64,000 nt of DNA from an uncultured Opitutia bacterium (GTDB lineage Bacteria > Verrucomicrobiota > Verrucomicrobiia > Opitutales > Opitutaceae): NCBI GenBank assembly GCA_903834135.1, contig CAILHZ010000005.1, forward strand, positions 1-64,000, in the 5' to 3' direction. Every line of letters starts with the position of its first letter. Position 1 is the stretch's first letter. This document shows positions 52,901 through 61,900 of this stretch, one piece after another. Made by a program: the position numbers and the translations under genes. The notes below the pieces were generated by a model that saw only the letters and a list, made by a program, of their open reading frames with translations, did no database searches and had not been told where the DNA came from.

Positions 52901-53080
52901 GGTGGCGACTCTGTAGAGGTCAGAAATATCGGTGGAGTAACCACAGTTATTGAGAAAGGGGATATTGTAGAACGCGGTAAAAGAACTGCATCCATTATGC
53001 CTGAGGGTCTTTTTAATGCAGGAACTACTGAAGACTTGGCTTCCCTTATCTCTTATCTTGAAACGACCTCGGCTCAATAA
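49970..53080 (+). CDS. PVC-type membrane-bound dehydrogenase with HEAT repeats and c-type haem domain
   Basis: 1036 aa with a signal peptide (MIKSLGLICLGCIGVVFTL). A glucose/sorbosone-dehydrogenase-like beta-propeller fills about 30-380 (e.g. DGTLFIGCDENG, GIRLGIDGWIYIACGDYG, RIRPDGTGMELVAHGTRN). A HEAT-repeat solenoid follows (about 390-880). The C-terminal cytochrome c domain has one haem site, CFVCH at C912-C915-H916, with a likely axial methionine downstream (ASIMPEG near 1012). This domain set is characteristic of Verrucomicrobiota and Planctomycetota and probably oxidises a sugar, passing electrons to haem in the periplasm; the substrate is unknown. A hairpin spans its stop codon. Confidence 0.9.
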   Translation: MIKSLGLICLGCIGVVFTLNADEQPQHLTDSQILAKVTYPSDFTASVFASPPDIRYPIFLSAAADGTLFIGCDENGSLDTVVGRGRVIMARDTKGTGKADTFTTFAKMDSPRGVAWDPSTRTLYVMHPPFLTAYHDDNNTGVANRQEDLISGLGFDLSFRGADHTINGIRLGIDGWIYIACGDYGAVKATGKDGRSFSLRGGGIVRIRPDGTGMELVAHGTRNILSVAVSPTLDLFVRDNTNDGDDWNDRLSYVPMSAEMGYPTLFRNFADEMIPALYDFGGGSPVGSIFLDEPLLPEQWARGFYSVEWGRNEIVKHTMTPQGGTFSVKTTPFMKMVRATDLETDGVGHLYAASWDGATFTYVGPNVGYVIQLTPKNAKVVYAPQFKALKDSELVALVSSNSAVYRLAAQRELLVRKINPEVVDGLQKLMSSSASAAVKVASIFTLKQMLGINSHKVLISYLADPSLREYILKALADDTDVATEVSAEPFIASLNDSNARVRSQAVIGLGRLGKLDAAPQLLLRTADSDYTVAHLAVQALRRLKASDVCLAAIDQNDARIRRGAFLVLQSLYEPKVVDALIARLPHAEGKLKDGIFNALARLDMKEAPYVDPKMWWNTRPDTSGPVYKPVRWEASDAIELALKKQLAEGVGSEGKFYVKTLLATKVTFPGATTLMLDKAGNDASSRLDLIEPMLSPKTPAAKELMDALALIAHDSKQTVLVRARALRFMISQLDKNQKIVIPTLVELTSGDKPAALSSLWNEVTHDSRMARRLKEYTEYAYSTDPLFRTLGTTVLVNIVENPVIKNDKAKIAAKKTAHALLDTKVGALTLLDAIARTHAADFADIVKSQLGSSDADIAASAGIAYKALHLDETQSGVSQLISDLPYEEVVRRVVAIKGDPKRGQEMFIQHACFVCHTLTPHDPAKGPMLGGIRERYSRADIVEAVLKPSAKIAQGFESQFFKVKNNGETIEGFVIKEGGDSVEVRNIGGVTTVIEKGDIVERGKRTASIMPEGLFNAGTTEDLASLISYLETTSAQ

Positions 53081-53100
53081 ATATGAACCGAGGTAGGTTT
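53066..53100 (+). terminator. Terminator-like hairpin spanning the stop of the PVC-type dehydrogenase gene
   Basis: ACCTCGG (53066-53072) pairs with CCGAGGT (53088-53094), with TC/GA adding inside, followed by AGGTTTCTT. It sits between two convergent genes and could stop both. The T-run is short, so this is moderate evidence. Confidence 0.45.
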
Positions 53101-53101
53101 C

Positions 53102-53401
53102 TTACAAGGCGTCGTAAATTTGTACTTTAGCCCATGTAGCTTTCCACTTTGCAATAAAGGCTAAGTGGTCTGGATCGGTTTGGTATACGTCGTGAGCTGC
53201 CATGTCTTTAAAGATCACGGTTAATGCCACTGAGTAAGAATCATCAATTAAAGGACGTTTTACGGTAGGTGCTGGTGCACCAACATAAGCCATCTCTATT
53301 GATTTAAGTTTGCCGAGTTCTTCTACGGCATGCCTAAAGTCTGATCTCTCTTGAGCGCTTACGGTGGGAATTAGCCAAAAATAGACGGTATGTACGAGCA
53401 T
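53102..53401 (-). CDS. Dabb (stress-responsive A/B barrel) domain protein
   Basis: 99 aa, the normal length of a single ferredoxin-like Dabb domain. N-terminal MLVHTVYFWL is the family's first strand, with the conserved His at position 4, and DPDHLAFIAKW near the C-terminus carries the second conserved patch. No signal peptide. Function in bacteria is poorly defined; members can dimerise and sometimes act as small cyclases or bind small molecules. It is convergent with the cytochrome fusion gene, 21 bp away. Confidence 0.85.
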   Translation of the reverse strand: MLVHTVYFWLIPTVSAQERSDFRHAVEELGKLKSIEMAYVGAPAPTVKRPLIDDSYSVALTVIFKDMAAHDVYQTDPDHLAFIAKWKATWAKVQIYDAL

Positions 53402-53711
53402 AGCTTATGGTTTAAAAGACTGGAGCATAGATTGGCAAGACCGGTGCACACTTAGGTCAGGATTTAATATACCAAGCACTTCGCTTAGGGATTTAGGATT
53501 AGTCAATATGCGAGAGGGTATCATTAGGGTATCACTCTTGGAGAATTGAAAATAGGCTATATAAAAGTCAAATTTAGATATTAGATAGCAATATATGCCA
53601 TTCCCTTTTCGGATAGATTTTGGTAGGTTTTACTAACCCCATAATTTACGCGTCATCTCGGTTAACTGAAATGACTAAAGTATTTAATTATTCCCACAGA
53701 TTCTTAAGTTT
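53402..53711 (+). promoter_or_regulatory. Regulatory region upstream of the fucosidase operon, with an 11-bp-period direct repeat
   Basis: 310 bp without a gene. GGGTATCA occurs twice, at 53516-53523 and 53527-53534, with starts exactly 11 bp apart (one helical turn), about 180 bp before the GH29 start. AraC-family proteins bind direct half-sites on one DNA face, and an AraC regulator is the second gene of this operon. I cannot place a confident -35/-10 pair; TTGAAA at 53546-53551 is a candidate -35. Confidence 0.45.
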
Positions 53712-55271
53712 ATGAAGTCTCCCAATATTGTATTATTACTCGTGCTTGGTCTGGTCTCTTTGACTAGCTATGCAGATGCTCCAAAGTCAGATGCTGACTT
53801 GAAACTACCAATGACAGAAGGCCCGTTTAAGCCTACGGATGAATCGTTAAAGCAGTATAAAACGCCTGAATGGTTTAGAGATGCCAAGTTTGGTATCTGG
53901 GCTCACTGGGGTCCTCAAGCAGTGCCGCGGCACGGAGATTGGTACGCACGTAAGCTTTATATCTCAGATGAACTGAATAAGAAAACAGGAGTTCATGCTC
54001 CAGATAAGGATTATGCCGATCATTTGAAACGCTACGGCCATCCTTCGCAGTATGGATATAAGGATATTATTCCTTTATGGAAGGCGCAGAATTGGGATCC
54101 AGATAAGCTAATGGAATTATATAAAAAAGCTGGAGCAAAATATTTTGTGAGTATGGGAAGTCATCACGATAACTTCTTTCTTTGGGATTCAAAGATTCAC
54201 CGCTGGAATGCGGCTAATATGGGTCCTAAAAAAGACGTAGTTGGACTTTGGCAAAAAGCCGCACAAAAACAGGGTATGAGGTTTGGTGTTTCTGAGCATC
54301 TTGGTGCAAGTTACACGTGGTTCCAGGTAAGTCATAACTCGGATCAAAAAGGTCCTTATGCAGGAGTGCCCTATGACGGTAATGATCCTCAGTATCAGGA
54401 TTTGTATCATACTAAAGCCGCAGCTAATGATACAGGTTGGATGAGTATTAATCCAGCATGGCATCAAGAGTGGTATGATAGCATTAAGGAACTCATCGAT
54501 AATTATCATCCCGATTTACTTTATTCAGATAGCGGTCTGCCTTTCGGCGATGTAGGTCGCACAATGATTGCGCATTATTATAATCAAAATATTGCCCAGC
54601 ACGGAGGCAATCTTGAGGCTGTGTACAACTGTAAGGAAAAAGCAGACGATCGTTTCGTAAGAGATCTTGAACGCGGTATTATGGACACAGGTAAACCCTA
54701 TGTTTGGCAAACCGACACCTCCATTGGTGATTGGTTCTACAGTACCGGTCAGAAATATAAAACTAGTACTGAGATTGTAGATTTGCTTGTTGATATCGTT
54801 AGTAAGAACGGAAATTTACTCATTAATATTGTACAAACACCTGAAGGTGATCTTGAACCTGATATGCTCACCACGCTAGACCAGATCGGTGCTTGGACTT
54901 CTGTTAATGGCGAAGGAATTTATGGTACCCGTCCTTGGAAAGTCTATGGCGAGCGTCCACTCGACGCAGTTGAAATTAAGGGCGGCGGCTTTAACGAAAA
55001 TAAGATTAAGTTCACTGCAAACGATATCCGCTTCACCACAAAAGCAGATGCGTTGTATGCCTTCGCGCTTGGTGTACCTACTGAAGATATTAAAATTCGT
55101 TCCCTTGGTAGTGAGTCGAAGTTAAGCGACAAGGCCGTAAGCCAAATTACTTTATTAGGAAGTAATGAAGTAGTAAAATGGAAGCAAGTTGGTGATGCAC
55201 TCGTAATTACAAAACCTAGTGCTGTGCCGAATAATTCTGCATTATGCTATAAGATTACTTTTGCTCAGTAA
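53712..55271 (+). CDS. Secreted alpha-L-fucosidase (GH29)
   Basis: 519 aa with a signal peptide (cleavage near YADA). The GH29 catalytic barrel is clear: PEWFRDAKFGIWAHWG near 50-66, HHDNFFLWDSK, and the nucleophile D273 in PDLLYSDSG. The retaining enzyme removes alpha-L-fucose from oligosaccharides such as fucoidan, host glycans or plant xyloglucan. GNLLINIVQTPEGDLE in the later half is also family-conserved. The C-terminal domain (about 420-519) is a beta-sandwich as in other GH29 members. First gene of a co-directional run; the AraC regulator starts 26 bp downstream. No sulfatase accompanies it, which argues mildly against sulfated fucan. Confidence 0.95.
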   Translation: MKSPNIVLLLVLGLVSLTSYADAPKSDADLKLPMTEGPFKPTDESLKQYKTPEWFRDAKFGIWAHWGPQAVPRHGDWYARKLYISDELNKKTGVHAPDKDYADHLKRYGHPSQYGYKDIIPLWKAQNWDPDKLMELYKKAGAKYFVSMGSHHDNFFLWDSKIHRWNAANMGPKKDVVGLWQKAAQKQGMRFGVSEHLGASYTWFQVSHNSDQKGPYAGVPYDGNDPQYQDLYHTKAAANDTGWMSINPAWHQEWYDSIKELIDNYHPDLLYSDSGLPFGDVGRTMIAHYYNQNIAQHGGNLEAVYNCKEKADDRFVRDLERGIMDTGKPYVWQTDTSIGDWFYSTGQKYKTSTEIVDLLVDIVSKNGNLLINIVQTPEGDLEPDMLTTLDQIGAWTSVNGEGIYGTRPWKVYGERPLDAVEIKGGGFNENKIKFTANDIRFTTKADALYAFALGVPTEDIKIRSLGSESKLSDKAVSQITLLGSNEVVKWKQVGDALVITKPSAVPNNSALCYKITFAQ

Positions 55272-55297
55272 TTGTATATATTGAAGTTTATCCGGCT

Positions 55298-56185
55298 ATG
55301 ACAACGGCAGTTACCATGCATACGCCGGATTTTATATCCCGTCAGGTTCGCGAGGCTCGTCGCTTTTATCTTAATTTGCGACCCTCAGAGAAGGTAGGCC
55401 TTTCTGTCGTGTGTGGCGGTTGGGAAAGGTGTAGCCCGGATTTTTCTATCTCTAGAGAATTCTTTCCCTACTACGGACTCGAGTATGTAGTAGGAGGTAA
55501 GGGTAGGTTAATCATTAATGGCCAAGAGTACCCACTAAGTTACGGTATTATTTTCACCTATGGTGGGAATGTAAGGCATGAAATAATCACTGATCCTAAG
55601 GAGCCTTTAGTAAAGTACTTTGTCGATTTTTCAGGAACAAAGGGCCGCAAACTTCTTGAAACTTATCGTCTAACTCCAGGTACGTTTCGTCGTGTCGCTG
55701 TAGGAGATAATATTCAAAAAGCTTTTGAAGATCTGCTTCAATCTGGCCAGCAAAATACAAAAGGAGCAAAGCAACTTACAGGCCTATACTTGGAAGTACT
55801 ATTTGCTACAATTAAAGACGCAGGTGGACCTCCTCAAGCTAATGCACAAAGATCGTTTGCAACGTTTGGTCGTTGTAAGTCTTACATCGAAACCAATTAC
55901 GCTACACTGCACACGGTACAAGACGCGGCTGGTCTATGTCATGTTGATGCCGCTTATCTATGTCGTTTGTTTAAGAAATTTGCACATGAATCACCCCATA
56001 GTTTCTTGCAGCGCATGAAGATGAATCATGCAGCAAACTTACTGGAGTCTGGTGGTTATATGGTTAGGCATGCTGCGGATATGCTGAACATGGATGCTTT
56101 TCATTTCTCGAGAGTATTTAAGCGGGTACATGGATTGTCTCCCACGGCGTTTGTTAATGCTCGCGCCAAAGGCGCTGGAACGTAA
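55298..56185 (+). CDS. AraC-family transcriptional regulator
   Basis: 295 aa. An N-terminal cupin-like sensor domain (about 50-160; e.g. YYGLEYVVGGKGRLIINGQEY has the AraC_binding profile) is followed by two helix-turn-helix motifs (about 195-290: VQDAAGLCHVDAAYLCRLFK and HAADMLNMDAFHFSRVFKR), ending in the family signature LSPTAFVNAR. It is encoded 26 bp after the fucosidase and 38 bp before the GH2 gene, so it is probably an operon-embedded activator that responds to a sugar released by these enzymes. A direct repeat upstream of the fucosidase is a candidate binding site. Confidence 0.92.
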   Translation: MTTAVTMHTPDFISRQVREARRFYLNLRPSEKVGLSVVCGGWERCSPDFSISREFFPYYGLEYVVGGKGRLIINGQEYPLSYGIIFTYGGNVRHEIITDPKEPLVKYFVDFSGTKGRKLLETYRLTPGTFRRVAVGDNIQKAFEDLLQSGQQNTKGAKQLTGLYLEVLFATIKDAGGPPQANAQRSFATFGRCKSYIETNYATLHTVQDAAGLCHVDAAYLCRLFKKFAHESPHSFLQRMKMNHAANLLESGGYMVRHAADMLNMDAFHFSRVFKRVHGLSPTAFVNARAKGAGT

Positions 56186-56223
56186 TTATTTTAGAAAATA
56201 GTTTTAAATCTTATTTTTCCCCT

Positions 56224-57999
56224 ATGAGTTTTATTCCGCTTTTTTTGGCAACTTTAATAACCCCTTGGGGTGCTAACGTGGACAATAGTCACGTACCACT
56301 CAATGACTACCCTAGGCCTCAATTCCAGAGAAATGAATGGATTAATCTTAACGGATCGTGGGATTACACAATTAAAGCAGCTGCTGATGAAGCGGTTCCT
56401 ACTGCTTATGAGGGAAAAATACTTGTTCCGTTTGCTGTCGAGTCACACCTGTCTGGTGTAGAACGTGCCGTAGGTCCTAGCCATCAAGTATGGTATAAAC
56501 GCACATTCGAGGCTCCTGATTTAAAAGGAGGTAAACGTCTTATTGTCCATTTTGGTGCAGTTGATTGGCAAGCGAAGGTTTATTTGAATGGTAAAGCCTT
56601 AAGACTTCACCAAGGCGGGTACGACGCCTTTTCGATCGATATCACGAATATCATTAAAGCAGATCAAATGCAGGAGCTTGTTGTTTCTGCTTGGAATCCA
56701 GTTGATGAGGGATCCCAACCTCGAGGTAAGCAGCAGTTAAAACCAAGTGGTATAATGTACACAGCAGTTACTGGCATTTGGCAAACCGTCTGGCTAGAAG
56801 TTGTACCGCAGGTATATATTTCAGAACTTATTCCTACAGCAGATTTTGATGAGCAAAAAGTAAGCATGAATTTATCTGTGCAAGGTCCATCGGGTATTAA
56901 GTCTACAACGCATATCCAAGTAAGTGAGCACGGTAAAGTTGTTGCTGAAACAGATTATACATCGGAAGGAAGGGGGACGACCAATCTGGATTTATCACTC
57001 CCTGCTTTACATCCTTGGTCACCTACGGATCCATTTTTATATGATGTTAAAGCTACCTTAGTGGCGGGATCTGAAACCGATACAGTAACCACCTACTTTG
57101 GAGTGCGTAAGATTGAGGTCCGCAAAGCCGTGGACGGCTACGATCGTATCTTTTTGAACAATCATCCTCTGTTTTTAATAGGGCCCTTAGATCAGGGTTG
57201 GTGGCCAGATGGTCTGTATACAGCCCCTACTGATGAAGCACTTCGCTGGGACGTAGTGACCATGCGTAATCTAGGATTTAATGTCGTTCGTAAACATGTA
57301 AAAGTTGAACCTGCTCGTTGGTATTATCACTGCGATCAGGTCGGTATTTTAGTATTTCAAGATTTTCCAAGTGGTTTTCGTGCTGGAGATCCCAGTGAAC
57401 GAATCGGAAAGGATGACGTGAGTGAAGGCATCTTTTTTCAAAAACAAGATGCTCAGTTTAGAAGGGAACTAAATACGATGATCAGTCAGCATACTTTCTT
57501 TCCTTCAATCGTTACCTGGGTTCCATTTAATGAAGGATGGGGTCAGCATGATACAAATAATATTATTAATTGGGTGAAGCGTTTAGATCCTTCGCGCCTA
57601 GTCGATGGACCTAGCGGCTGGAACGATTTGGGTATGGGTGACTTGTTGGATAAGCATCAATATCCAGGACCAGGCACATTGGTAGCTCAACCGGGTAGGG
57701 CATCAATTTTAGGTGAATTTGGTGGTCTTGGACTTCCGGTCACTGGCCACTTATGGCAGGAGAAAAAGAATTGGGGTTACAGGAATATGAAATCCGAAGA
57801 AGACCTCGCCGAACATTACGCTGCATTAATTAAGCAAATTCCTGATTTAGTTAAAAAAGGCCTTAATGCTGCTATTTATACTCAGATCACGGATGTAGAA
57901 ACTGAGGTGAATGGCTTAATTACATATGACCGTAAGGTAATTAAAGTTCCCGTAGATAAAGTTTCTGCACTTAATCATTCCTTAACTGATACAAAATAA
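56224..57999 (+). CDS. GH2 family glycoside hydrolase (beta-galactosidase/glucuronidase-like)
   Basis: 591 aa. A short hydrophobic N-terminus (2-16) may act as a signal. The three GH2 domains are visible: sugar-binding jelly roll (HQVWYKRTFEAP, VHFGAVDWQAKVYLNGK), immunoglobulin-like domain (about 190-290) and TIM barrel with acid/base E437 in WVPFNEGWGQ and nucleophile E498 in ILGEFGG. The barrel lacks the extra domains of LacZ, so it is nearer small beta-glucuronidase/galactosidase types; the sugar specificity is undetermined. CCCCTATG directly abuts the start. Third gene of the fucosidase run, 25 bp before the epimerase. Confidence 0.92.
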   Translation: MSFIPLFLATLITPWGANVDNSHVPLNDYPRPQFQRNEWINLNGSWDYTIKAAADEAVPTAYEGKILVPFAVESHLSGVERAVGPSHQVWYKRTFEAPDLKGGKRLIVHFGAVDWQAKVYLNGKALRLHQGGYDAFSIDITNIIKADQMQELVVSAWNPVDEGSQPRGKQQLKPSGIMYTAVTGIWQTVWLEVVPQVYISELIPTADFDEQKVSMNLSVQGPSGIKSTTHIQVSEHGKVVAETDYTSEGRGTTNLDLSLPALHPWSPTDPFLYDVKATLVAGSETDTVTTYFGVRKIEVRKAVDGYDRIFLNNHPLFLIGPLDQGWWPDGLYTAPTDEALRWDVVTMRNLGFNVVRKHVKVEPARWYYHCDQVGILVFQDFPSGFRAGDPSERIGKDDVSEGIFFQKQDAQFRRELNTMISQHTFFPSIVTWVPFNEGWGQHDTNNIINWVKRLDPSRLVDGPSGWNDLGMGDLLDKHQYPGPGTLVAQPGRASILGEFGGLGLPVTGHLWQEKKNWGYRNMKSEEDLAEHYAALIKQIPDLVKKGLNAAIYTQITDVETEVNGLITYDRKVIKVPVDKVSALNHSLTDTK

Positions 58000-58024
58000 C
58001 TCAAGTCCCGCAAACTTCCCTAGC

Positions 58025-58870
58025 ATGAATTTCGGTATTAATACTTTTTTATACGCGTCTCCCTTTACAACGAAAAACAGTTCCCTGTTTTCAAAGTTTA
58101 AAAAATGGGGATTTGATAGTGTTGAGTTAGCTATTGAGGATCCAAGTCATATTGATCCTAGCAAAGTGCTTAAGGCTGCTAATAAAGCTAAATTAAAAAT
58201 TGGCAGTGTTTGTGCGGCTATGGGTCCAGGCCGTGATTTTCGTGGAACTGCCAGCGAGCAGAAAACAGCGATGGTCTATTTGAAAGCCCTAGTAGACCAA
58301 GCTGTTCTGCTTCACAGTCCTATTGTTGCAGGGCCTATTTACTCTCTTGTTGGAAAAGCTGATGCAGTTGAAAAAAATCAGCAGAAGAAAGAATGGGCTT
58401 TAGTGGTAAAGAATCTAAAAGTTTTAGCAAAATATGCTCATCAACGACACATAACGCTATGTGTAGAGCCCTTAAATAGATTTGAGACCGACTTTTTAAA
58501 CACGGTTGATCAAGCGCTTCAATTAGTGAAAGCAGTTAATTCTCCAGCCCTTAAAATTCATCTCGATACTTTCCATATGAATATTGAGGAAAAGCATTTA
58601 GGAGCATCGATTGTGAAGACAGGTAAGCATCTAGGTCATTTGCATGCTTGTGGTAGTGATCGTGGCACTCCTGGCGGTGATCACACAGACTGGAAGTCTA
58701 TTGCAAAAGCTCTTAAAGCTATTGGCTATCAAGGTGATGTCGTCATTGAATCCTTTACAACAGACGTGAAAGTGATTGCTCGTGCTGCTGCTATATGGAG
58801 AACAATTGAGCCTAGTCGTGATAACATTGCAAAAAACGGAGTTCGTTTTCTTAAACGAACTTTGTGTTAA
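58025..58870 (+). CDS. Ketose 3-epimerase-type sugar isomerase (D-psicose/D-tagatose 3-epimerase family)
   Basis: 281 aa TIM barrel, cytoplasmic. The metal ligands E148 (CVEPLNRFE), D181 (HLDTFHMN), H207 (GHLHACGS) and E242 (VVIESF) have spacings of 33, 26 and 35 residues. These equal those of the characterised D-psicose and D-tagatose 3-epimerases (E152, D185, H211, E246), with a constant shift of four. EPLNRFE and GSDRGTPGGDH are also hallmarks. It probably interconverts ketoses or keto-sugars released by the operon's enzymes; related proteins act in 3-keto-sugar pathways. The start follows CCCTAGC. Gaps of 25 and 49 bp to its neighbours support an operon. Confidence 0.9.
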   Translation: MNFGINTFLYASPFTTKNSSLFSKFKKWGFDSVELAIEDPSHIDPSKVLKAANKAKLKIGSVCAAMGPGRDFRGTASEQKTAMVYLKALVDQAVLLHSPIVAGPIYSLVGKADAVEKNQQKKEWALVVKNLKVLAKYAHQRHITLCVEPLNRFETDFLNTVDQALQLVKAVNSPALKIHLDTFHMNIEEKHLGASIVKTGKHLGHLHACGSDRGTPGGDHTDWKSIAKALKAIGYQGDVVIESFTTDVKVIARAAAIWRTIEPSRDNIAKNGVRFLKRTLC

Positions 58871-58919
58871 ATTGTAACATCCAACTCTTAGTTAGCGTCA
58901 GTTTATTCCTGAAACCCCT

Positions 58920-61900
58920 ATGAAGCTATTACGTCTCATTGTACTGCTTAGTTTATGTGCCTTACCGCTAAGCCTACAAGCCGCTGTTAAAAACATCGTG
59001 CTTATTGCTGGTAAGCCAAGTCATGGACCTGGTGAACACGAACATAGAGCGGGGTGTCTTTTGTTTGAAAAGTGCTTGGCCTCAGTTCCCGGTATTAATG
59101 TAAAAGTATATGACGGTGGATGGCCTACGAAAGTTGTTAACGGCGCTCCTGTAGATGATGATGAAGCGTTAGCGAGCGCTGATGCTATCGTTATATATGC
59201 AGATGGCGGATCCGGTCATCCTATGCTTCAAGGTAATAGACTTGCAGTACTTGATGAATTGCAAAAGAAGGGCGTAGGTCTTGGATTTATTCACTATGCT
59301 ATAGAACCAACCAAGGAGCGCGGTGAAGGAGAAATGATATCATGGGTTGGCGGAGCTTTTGAAATTGATTGGTCTGTTAATCCTGTTTGGGAAGCTAAGT
59401 ATACGGATATACCAGATCATGAAGTTACTCGCGGAGTGCACCCATTTTCCGATACCGATGAGTGGTATTTTAATATGCAGTTTCGTGCCGATAAAGTGGG
59501 CGTAACTCCTGTTTTAAGTGCTGTACCTCCTGACTCTACAATGAGTCGTAAAGATGGACAACATGAAGGCAATCGCTTCGTGAGAGCTCAGGTTGCAGAA
59601 GGTCGTAAACAACACATGATGTGGGTGACTGAAAATAAAGACGGCAGTCGCGGTTTCGGTTTTACTGGCGGACATTACCACAAGAGTTGGGCTAATGATG
59701 ATAAACGCAAAATTGTACTTAATGCTATTTTGTGGATTGCTAAAGTTGCAGTCCCAGAAAACGGAGTTGAATCATCGCTTAAGGAACAAGACGTAGCCTC
59801 TAATCTTGATCCTAAACCAAAGCCAAAGCCTAAGTCTAAAAAAGCCGGAGCTACGGTCAGTGCGCCAGTTGAAGATCCTGACTTTATTCCGACAAACATG
59901 TTCAAGGTGCCTGAAGGTTTTGAGGTAACCTTATGGGCGAAATCTCCTATGCTTCAAAATCCAACTAATATGGATATAGATGAAAAAGGAAGAATTTGGG
60001 TTACTGAAGGGGTTAATTATCGCAGACATTCTGGACGTGATCCAAAGGGAGACCGTGTTGTTATGCTTGAAGATACCACGAGTCGAGGCTTTGCAAATAA
60101 AGCTACCACCTTTGTACAAGAGCCCTGGCTCGTTGCGCCCCTGGGTATTGCAGTCATAGATGATCAAGTTATTGTATCTAATGCACCTGATTTAATTGTT
60201 TATACCAATCACAGGAAAGATGGTAAGTTTGATCCTTCTCTAGATAAACGAGACGTATTGTTAACTGGGTTTAACGGACGAAATCATGATCACTCCCTTC
60301 ACTCTGTTACTTTTGGACCTGACGGGTTGTATTATTTTAATCAGGGCAATGCTGGAGCCATGTTTACAGATAGATCAGGTAAAACATTCCGCGTGGGTGA
60401 TAATTATGAACCAGGAACTCCGTTTTATTCATGGAAACCCTCCGATATTGCAGGTGCTTTAAGTGATGACGGACATGTTTACGTAGGCGGATTTACCGCA
60501 AAAATGAATCCAGATGGAACGCATGTAGAAGTTATCGGATTTAATTACCGCAATAGTTATGAGCAGTGCGTGACCTCATTCGGTGATGTATTTCAAAATG
60601 ATAATGATGATCCTCCAGCATGCAGAACTTCATTCGTAATGGAGTATGGCAATGCAGGATTCTTTTCTCGCGATGGTAAACGGGGCTGGTCTGCTGATCG
60701 TAGACCTGGACAAACTATACCAATTGCAGAATGGCGTCAGGAAGATCCAGGCACTATGCCTGTTGGGGATGTCTATGGAGCAGGTTCTCCTACCGGCATT
60801 GTTGCATACGAAGGAGATCTCTTCGGAGAGCAGTATAGAGGTATGATTCTTAGTGCTGATGCAGCACGTAATACTTTGATGGCTTATTTTCCAAAAGCAG
60901 ATGGCGCAGGTTACGATCTAAAGCATATTGATTTTCTTACAACAAATGTTGAACAAAAATACAGTGGAGTTGATACTAAAGGTCAGACCTCCACTGAGCT
61001 TAAAACATGGTTTAGGCCTTCGGATGTAACAGTTGGTCCAGATGGAGCAATTTATTTTACAGATTGGTTTGATCCCCGCGTAGGTGGCCACGCGGATTTC
61101 GATAGTAAATTAGCCGGTTCAATTTACCGATTAGCTCCTAAAGGATTTAAGTCTGTAGTTCCTAAGATTGATCTATCCACAACAGAAGGTCAGCTGCTTG
61201 CTCTTAAGAGTCCTGCTGTAAACGTGAGAGCTTCTGGTTTCCTACGATTAAAAGCAAAGGGTGCAGATTCCGTTGAAGCTGTTGCTACGTTATTAGCAGA
61301 TTCTAATCCTTATATTCGTGCACGTGCAGTATGGTTACTTGCTCAACTAGGGGCTCAAGGTGTTGCTCGTGTTGAGGCTTTACTTACAAATTCTGATCCC
61401 CTGGTCAGAGTAACAGCATACCGTTCACTCAGGCAGGCAGGGTGTGATATTTTTAAGTACGCTGAGTCACTTACTAACGATTCATCCGCTGCAGTGCGGC
61501 GTGAAGTTGCATTATCGCTTAGAGATAAAACTTTCGAGCAATCGAAATCTGTTCTACTTAAACTTGCACAAGGTTATGATGGAACTGACCGTGCTTATCT
61601 TGAAGCGTGGGGCACTGGGTGTTCCGGTAAAGAAGAGTCTATGGCTGCTCTTCTATACGCGAATTCAACTCAAGCAGATTCTTTAAAATGGAGCACTGCT
61701 TACGCTAAACTTATTTGGAGACTTACGCCTAATATAGCTGCAGTAGATTTCGCAAAACGTGCTGCTTCAAGTAGCTTAAGTGTACGTGAACGTTTAGATG
61801 CAGTCACAGCGCTCGGATTTATGCCTACTAAAGAGGCATCTGATGCACTTTTGGACTTAGCGCAAAATGGTAAAGACCCTGTTAAGCTAACCGCTTTTTG

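Noticed and set aside
52619-53077. 152-codon minus-strand frame inside the PVC-type dehydrogenase gene
   Set aside because: It lies antisense to the well-supported cytochrome domain and has no domain of its own.
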